Source: Amycolatopsis benzoatilytica AK 16/65
GTDB taxonomy: Bacteria > Actinomycetota > Actinomycetes > Mycobacteriales > Pseudonocardiaceae
Reading direction: 5' to 3'
DNA: 64,000 nt
NCBI RefSeq assembly: GCF_000383915.1
Contig: NZ_KB912942.1
Span: 3,903,795-3,967,794, forward strand
Part shown: piece by piece, positions 59,913 through 64,000 of the stretch
Numbering within the stretch: position 1 is the stretch's first letter
How the letters are laid out: every line of letters starts with the position of its first letter
Position numbers and translations under genes: made by a program
Notes under the pieces: model-generated
Seen by the model: the letters and a program-made list of their open reading frames with translations, nothing else
Told to the model about the DNA's origin: nothing
The model's database searches: none

Positions 59913-60434
59913 TCAGGCGCAACGTCGAAACGCGGGTAAATGGCTGTTCTGGGAGGCCGCGCGAAGATTCGTGAGCACAGACGTGACGTCAGGATAGGCA
60001 CTGACCTTGGGAAGCAGCTCGTCATAGAGCGCCACGTCCGCCATTTCGTCCGTTACGCCAAGCCGGCACGCGTCGACGAGCGTGCGGGGCGACGGATCGC
60101 CCGAGGCTTTCGCCCCGCTGACGTCCACACCGTGCACCCGTGCGACCCGTTCCAACGCCGCCACGTGCGCCGCCTCCGCCTGGGTGATCTGAGTGAACGG
60201 CGCTACCGCGCCCAGCGAGGCGAGAACGTTGTCATAGGTGGCCTTGACCTTGCGCTCTTCGGTGACAGCGCGGACAAGGACCGACGCAAGATCAGAGGCC
60301 CCGCTTGCGGCCGGGGCCGACGTAGGCGAAGGAGTGCTGGCAGGCCCGCCTGACGGCCCGCAGCCGGTGACCAGAACCGGCGTCAGGAGCCCAGCGGACA
60401 GCAGCGCCGCGATGCGGGCGCGGCCGGAACTCAT
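59913..60434 (-). CDS. DUF2202-type ferritin-like lipoprotein
   Basis: A 173-residue protein. Signal peptide with lipobox LVTGC (C25 would be lipidated), then a Ser/Pro/Ala-rich spacer. The mature part is helical with the ferritin-like pattern of DUF2202: TEERKVKATYDNVLASLGAV, then ITQAEAAHVAALERVARVHG and ADVALYDELLPKV, with Glu and His residues suited to a di-metal site. It would be anchored outside the membrane. The start overlaps the AhpD-like gene stop by 4 bases, so the two are translationally coupled; an oxidative-stress role is a reasonable guess. Confidence 0.85.
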   Translation of the reverse strand: MSSGRARIAALLSAGLLTPVLVTGCGPSGGPASTPSPTSAPAASGASDLASVLVRAVTEERKVKATYDNVLASLGAVAPFTQITQAEAAHVAALERVARVHGVDVSGAKASGDPSPRTLVDACRLGVTDEMADVALYDELLPKVSAYPDVTSVLTNLRAASQNSHLPAFRRCA

Positions 60435-60802
60435 CTTCCCACCCGATCGCTGGCCGGACCGCGGTCCGCGTAGAACTCCTGGAAAGCCGCGTAGGCGCGT
60501 GCACCGTAAACGGTCGCCGGCCCGCCGTTCATCAGGAACGCGACGCCGACCGCCTCCGCGGCCTCAGCCGGCTCGGCCCCCTGGACGACCGCACCGCGGG
60601 CGTGCGCCGCGATGCAGCCGTCGCACTCCTTGCTCACCGCGATCGCAAGCGCGATCAGCTCCTTCGTCTTGCCATCCAACGCGCCGGCACCGAGCGCGGC
60701 ATCATGCAGGTGCCGGTAACCCTCGTACACCGCGGGGATCGCCTGCCGCAGCTCGCGGGTGGGCTTGCGCAACTCCTCTCGAACGGACTTGCCCCAGCTC
60801 AT
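60431..60802 (-). CDS. AhpD-like/carboxymuconolactone decarboxylase family protein
   Basis: A 123-residue protein. The core LIALAIAVSKECDGCIAAHA contains the E59-C60-x-x-C63-x-x-x-H67 proton relay and redox pair of AhpD-type enzymes, and the C-terminal helix (AVGVAFLMNGGPATVYGARA) completes the fold. Family members reduce peroxiredoxin-like partners or decarboxylate lactones; the CxxC favours the redox type. It is upstream of and coupled to the DUF2202 lipoprotein gene. GGGGAGCG precedes the ATG. Confidence 0.9.
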   Translation of the reverse strand: MSWGKSVREELRKPTRELRQAIPAVYEGYRHLHDAALGAGALDGKTKELIALAIAVSKECDGCIAAHARGAVVQGAEPAEAAEAVGVAFLMNGGPATVYGARAYAAFQEFYADRGPASDRVGR

Positions 60803-60974
60803 ATCGCTCCCCTTTTCCTCGCCCTCGCCAAGGCCGAGACTCCGCCGCCAGCAAGGGCCGCACTACGGACTTCGGCCACTTGTTTGCGGGAAGTTCGCCC
60901 CTGCCGCTACAAGGCAGATACCCCCGGGGGCACCATGGAGATAAGCGGGAGGTTTTCCAGGTAAGGGTTGCCGT

Positions 60975-61240
60975 CTTGTCGCCCCGTAACCGCCGTAGCC
61001 CTCCATAGCCCACGCCCGTGTCGCGGCATGCCCAGCAGCGAGTGCGAGCAGCTCAGCATATCCAGCCGGGTCCGCATTGACGGTTCGTTGGGCAATCACG
61101 GCACCGGTCGCGGATGACACGACCGCGGCGGTGTACGTGTCCTTGTGAGTGTCGACGCCGATGACGACCTCGACCAACTCTGCCAGCACGGGCAACTGCG
61201 TTCTGTCCTTCGCCGTCGGCACCTCCGTGACTCCGCGCAC
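60975..61240 (-). pseudogene. IS110-family transposase, N-terminal remnant
   Basis: The translation from 61240 reads VPTAKDRTQLPVLAELVEVV, IGVDTHKDTYTAAVVSSATG, AVIAQRTVNADPAGYAELLA and AWAMEGYGGYGA, the start of an IS110-type (DEDD) transposase with the first catalytic Asp in GVDTHKD. Homology ends near 60975; the remaining about 300 residues, including the Ser-containing C-terminal domain, are absent. The open frame runs on without recognisable content. It is a truncated, inactive copy. It lies directly after another gene fragment on the same strand. Confidence 0.85.
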
Positions 61241-61246
61241 CTCCCG

Positions 61247-61546
61247 TCACCGTTCGGAGCCGCCCAGATGCCAGAACGGGCACTGCGGCGTCGAACGCGA
61301 GTCAGCGCCGCCGAACGCCGCCAGCAGCAGCCACGCTTCGCGCCTGAACTCCGGCCACCGCGTCCGCCGTGTCTTTCCCTTCGCGATACGACTGACCGCC
61401 CACAGCAGCGCCAACGGCTTGCACAAGGTCGGCCCTCCGCCGACCGTCCGATATCTGACCAGGCTTCTGCTGTCGGCAAGCGGGTCGCCCACCTCGTACC
61501 GAACTGCACAAGCATTGCCGTCGCGCTCCCCCGTGCCCAGTCGCAC
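61247..61546 (-). pseudogene. Remnant of a sulfur-binding-domain (phosphorothioate-DNA) restriction protein
   Basis: A 99-residue open frame. The end (GPTLCKPLALLWAVSRIAKG, then WPEFRREAWLLLAAFGG and PQCPFWHLGGSE) resembles the N-terminal sulfur-binding domain of ScoMcrA-type HNH endonucleases, in which HKPLLLLWALGR, an FG block and a PFWRL block occur in this order. The reading frame stops at the edge of the IS110 remnant, so the HNH half is lost, and the first about 30 residues do not look coding. By eye this is a broken gene, possibly interrupted by the insertion sequence. Confidence 0.5.
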
Positions 61547-61633
61547 CGAGCTTGACCGTCGACCGCCACCATCCTAGGCTGAAAAAGTCATAAACATGCT
61601 TCATTGCTTAAAAGTCTCCGAGGAGCTGCTCCT

Positions 61634-62458
61634 GTGTTCACGACCATCCAGCTGCATGCCGAGGACTCCGTCGCCGAAGTCGTTCTCGACCGGACGCCCG
61701 TCAACGCCGTGTCGTTGAGGATGTACGAGGAACTGACCGCCGCGTTCCGGGAGCTGTCCGCGAGGACGGACGTGCACGCGGTGATCCTGCGGTCGGCGAA
61801 CCCGAGGATGTTCTGCGCTGGCGCCGACATCCGGGAGACCGTGGAGGCCGTCAGCCCGGCGGAGTCGGTCTTCGAGTTGCGGCAGCGCTGGGCGAGGACC
61901 TGCTACGAGGCCATTCTCGACTGCGCGGTGCCGACGATCGCGGTGGTGAACGGGCACGCCCTGGGCGCGGGAGCTGTGCTCGCGGGGTGTTGCGACATCC
62001 GCTTCGCGGCCGCGGACCTGTCGATCGGCCTGCCGGAGATCAACGCCGGGCGCTGTGGGGGCGCCCGCCACCTGGGCAGGCTGATCCCACAGGGCCGGCT
62101 GCGCATGCTCTACTTCACCGGCGAGCCGCTCGACGCCGAGGAGGCGCTGCGCTTGGACCTGGTGCAGTACGTCGGCAAGAATGGCGACGAGCTGGAGCAG
62201 GCACGGACGCTGGCCGCGAAGATCGCGCGCAAGAGCCCGCTGGGTCTGCGGCTGGCGAAGCGTGCGCTTAACGAGTCGGAGGCGATGGGGGTGCGCGAGG
62301 GCTATGCACACGAGCAGAAGTACACGATCCGGCTCGCGCAATCCCCGGACGCACAGGAGGCCGCGTCGGCGACGCTCGAGAAGCGCGAGGCGCGGTGGTC
62401 CTGGCCCAGCAACGGCTTTTCGGTGGCGAGCACCGAAGCCGCGCCGCTGGTCCACTGA
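61634..62458 (+). CDS. Enoyl-CoA hydratase/isomerase family protein
   Basis: 274 residues from a GTG at 61634 (GAGGAG about 9 bases upstream). Crotonase fold: RTPVNAVSLRMYEELTAAFR, oxyanion-hole segments MFCAGADIRET and NGHALGAGAVLAGCCDIRFA, then SIGLPEINAGRCGGARHLGR. The first catalytic Glu position is not standard: the family GLPEVxLGxxPGxGG reads GLPEINAGRCGGARH, so the exact reaction is uncertain. It probably acts on an acyl-CoA in degradation or secondary metabolism. A hairpin lies between it and the convergent ATP-grasp gene. Confidence 0.9.
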   Translation: MFTTIQLHAEDSVAEVVLDRTPVNAVSLRMYEELTAAFRELSARTDVHAVILRSANPRMFCAGADIRETVEAVSPAESVFELRQRWARTCYEAILDCAVPTIAVVNGHALGAGAVLAGCCDIRFAAADLSIGLPEINAGRCGGARHLGRLIPQGRLRMLYFTGEPLDAEEALRLDLVQYVGKNGDELEQARTLAAKIARKSPLGLRLAKRALNESEAMGVREGYAHEQKYTIRLAQSPDAQEAASATLEKREARWSWPSNGFSVASTEAAPLVH

Positions 62459-62464
62459 GGACAC

Positions 62465-62500
62465 GCGATCGGGCCCGGTCAGGAAACCGGGCCCGATCGC
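62465..62500. terminator. Bidirectional hairpin between enoyl-CoA hydratase and ATP-grasp genes
   Basis: A perfect 15-bp stem (62465-62479 and 62486-62500) with a 6-base loop. It starts 7 bases after the plus-strand stop and includes the last codons and stop of the minus-strand gene. Confidence 0.75.
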
Positions 62501-63441
62501 ACGTGAGCGAGCAGCCGGCACAGGACCTCGTCGGCAACCCTGCCCACCGTCGCGCCCGCGCCGCCGTCGATCTCGCGCAGGCCAGTCGGACTGGTTACGT
62601 TGACCTCGATGAGCCGGTTCCCGATGAGGTCGACACCGGCGAAGGCGATGCCCCGGGCGATGAGTTCGGGCCGCAGGGCCGTGCAGATCTCGTGGCCGAC
62701 GCTGCTGAGAGGCACCGGGGCGGCCGACGCGCCGACGGCCATGTTGCACCGGAAGTCGGGTGCTTTCGCGGTGCGCCGCAGCGCGGCGACCGGTTCGCCG
62801 TCGATCACCAGGATCCTCCGGTCGCTGCCGGTACCGTCGTCGACGAAACGCTGCAGCACGACATGGCGGCGGCCCCGGGCGGTCCCGATCTCGATCAGGG
62901 CGGCGAGGTTGGGGTGTCCGTGCTCGAGGAGCACCACACCACGTCCGCCCATCGCGTCGGTCGGTTTGAGCACCGCGCGCCGCCACTGCTGCACGGCCTC
63001 GGTGAGCTCTTCGGCGGAGGCACTGACCACCGTTTCCGGGACGAGATCCGGGAACTGCAGCGCGAAGAGCTTTTCGTTCGTACTGCGCAGAGCGCCGGGG
63101 CTGTTGCAGACAGCCGTGCCGCGCCGCTCGGCCACATCGAGGAGGTAGGTGCCGCGCAGATAGTCGTCGTTCACCGGGGGGTCGGTGCGCACCAGCACGA
63201 GGTCGACCTCGTCCAAGTCGACGGTCGTGGCAGGCCCGCCCGAGACCCTCCCGTTCACGCCCGGCTGAAGGCCAGGGACCCTGGCCTGGGCAAACACCCG
63301 GCCATTCCGCACGGACAACTCGCGCATCTCCGCCGCGAGCACCTCGTGATGCCGCGCAACGGCCGCGGCCATCAGCGCGATCGAGGAATCGTGCCCGGGA
63401 TCGAGCCGCGCCAACGGGTCGACAACAAACAACAGTCTCAT
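62479..63441 (-). CDS. Prokaryotic glutathione synthetase-like ATP-grasp protein
   Basis: A 320-residue protein of normal GshB length. GshB signatures: MRLLFVVDPLARLDPGHDSS at the start, DLVLVRTDPPVNDDYLRGTY, CNSPGALRSTNEKLFALQFP, the ATP-grasp loop KPTDAMGGRGVVLLE and the end IEVNVTSPTGLREI. GshB joins gamma-glutamylcysteine and glycine with ATP. Actinomycetes mainly use mycothiol, and no gshA is in the window, so the true substrate may be another gamma-glutamyl or amino-acid compound. Its start overlaps the stop of the amidohydrolase gene (ATGA), so it is the second gene of that unit. Confidence 0.9.
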   Translation of the reverse strand: MRLLFVVDPLARLDPGHDSSIALMAAAVARHHEVLAAEMRELSVRNGRVFAQARVPGLQPGVNGRVSGGPATTVDLDEVDLVLVRTDPPVNDDYLRGTYLLDVAERRGTAVCNSPGALRSTNEKLFALQFPDLVPETVVSASAEELTEAVQQWRRAVLKPTDAMGGRGVVLLEHGHPNLAALIEIGTARGRRHVVLQRFVDDGTGSDRRILVIDGEPVAALRRTAKAPDFRCNMAVGASAAPVPLSSVGHEICTALRPELIARGIAFAGVDLIGNRLIEVNVTSPTGLREIDGGAGATVGRVADEVLCRLLAHVRSGPVS

Positions 63442-64000
63442 GTGGACCGTCCTTCGCCCAGCAGACGCCGCGGGTTGTCGACCAGGATCAGCTGCCGGAG
63501 AGCGGGGTCGTCGACCCAGTCGCAGAACATGTCGGCGAGATCGGCGACGTCCGGCGCGCTGTCTCCCATCCGCACGAACGGCCAGTCCGATCCCCAGAGC
63601 AGCCGTTCCGGCACCGCCTCGACGAGCGCGTCGTGGAAGGGGCGGGCGTCGGCGTAGCCGCGCGCGGGATCGCCCACCCGGCACAGCGTGAGCTTCACCC
63701 ATACGGTGCCGTCGGAGATGCGGTCGAGCAGCGCGCGGAACCTTGGAGCGTCCACGCCGGCGTTCACTTCGGGCTGCGCCATGTGGTCCAAGACGATCGG
63801 GATTCCGGAGCCGGCGAACTCGTCGACGATCCGGACGCAGTCGTCGAGGGCTGCCCAGATCTGGGCGTGGATGCCCAGCTCCCGCATCGTCGGCGCGAGT
63901 TCCCGAAACGCCTCGGTGCCGATGGCGCCGGGAAAACGTGCTCCGGTGGCGGGGGCGATCCGGTCGTTGAACCGCAACGCACGGACGCCAGCCTCGCGCA
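63438..64000 (-). CDS. Amidohydrolase (2-pyrone-4,6-dicarboxylate lactonase-like), 5' part beyond window
   Basis: The frame is open to the window edge, so the N-terminus is missing; visible residues start ...REAGVRALRFNDRIAPATGA. Typical of the PDC-hydrolase branch: IWAALDDCVRIVDEFAGSGI, PIVLDHMAQPEVNAG, DGTVWVKLTL and RLLWGSDWPFVRM with the Asp near the metal site. The branch hydrolyses lactones of carboxylated pyrones or related cyclic compounds; the substrate is not known. Its stop overlaps the start of the glutathione-synthetase-like gene. Confidence 0.88.
   Translation of the reverse strand, partial: REAGVRALRFNDRIAPATGARFPGAIGTEAFRELAPTMRELGIHAQIWAALDDCVRIVDEFAGSGIPIVLDHMAQPEVNAGVDAPRFRALLDRISDGTVWVKLTLCRVGDPARGYADARPFHDALVEAVPERLLWGSDWPFVRMGDSAPDVADLADMFCDWVDDPALRQLILVDNPRRLLGEGRST

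Noticed and set aside
1..64000. tRNA, rRNA, riboswitch or phage attachment sites.
   Set aside because: No cloverleaf-like sequence, CCA-ended gene, rRNA-like block or flanking direct repeat pair was recognised on either strand by reading.

Overview
The window is about 70% GC, with overlapping start/stop codons, frequent GTG starts and actinobacterial family content (WhiB, ShbA-like sigma factor, type VII secretion, GlxA, IS110). This fits a mycelial actinomycete of the Pseudonocardiaceae. An Amycolatopsis-like genome is my best guess, partly because of an interspersed hairpin element of a kind I associate with that genus. The genus call is inference.

Layout. 1-6.3 kb: the 3' end of an ECF sigma factor with a SnoaL tail, a WhiB1-like protein, an unusual tandem-sigma fusion protein, a LysR regulator divergent from an SBF-type transporter, a VOC protein and a DUF1062 protein. 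6.3-7.2 kb: a gene-poor stretch with a lower-GC patch that ends in a hairpin-rich leader. 7.2-37.6 kb: one co-directional block of twelve genes encoding a non-canonical type VII (ESX-like) secretion system. It contains two WXG100 proteins, two further helical ESX-type proteins, a 1186-residue proline-rich WXG protein, EccC with three ATPase domains, EccD, a 78-residue EccB-like stub, an 896-residue protein with a degenerate ADP-ribosyltransferase-like end, a beta-helix/AAA fusion, a YbaB/EbfC-like protein, a 4010-residue multidomain putative effector and a small T7SS-associated protein. No full EccB, EccE or mycosin gene is present. The effector carries an ESX/CpnT-like head, a long Pro/Ser/Gly linker, a GT-A-like domain with DxD, a metzincin motif, about six internal beta-rich repeats, a coiled coil and a His/Cys caspase-like domain.

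37.5-43.6 kb: a TrmB/LuxR-type regulator, a secreted S53 peptidase, a secreted sialidase-like BNR protein and a nitronate monooxygenase. 43.9-46.6 kb: a three-gene flavin electron-transfer operon (ferric reductase-like protein, FMN-binding protein, ApbE). 46.6-49.3 kb: a LysR regulator with dyad sites on both sides, an allene-oxide-cyclase-like secreted protein, a SnoaL-like protein and an SDR remnant ending in a repeat element. 49.5-53.8 kb: a NarL-type two-component pair, divergent from a carboxylesterase and a membrane protein. 53.85-57.6 kb: a TetR-led redox operon (SDR, THI5-like protein, nitroreductase, NmrA-like protein). 57.7-60.8 kb: RidA and HD-domain genes divergent from a GlxA regulator, then a DUF2202 lipoprotein and an AhpD-like protein. 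60.9-61.6 kb: remnants of an IS110 transposase and of a probable phosphorothioate-DNA-binding restriction protein. 61.6-64 kb: an enoyl-CoA hydratase, convergent with a glutathione-synthetase-like ATP-grasp gene that overlaps an amidohydrolase running off the window.

No tRNA, rRNA or CRISPR array was seen. All family calls come from reading motifs by eye; no database search was run.
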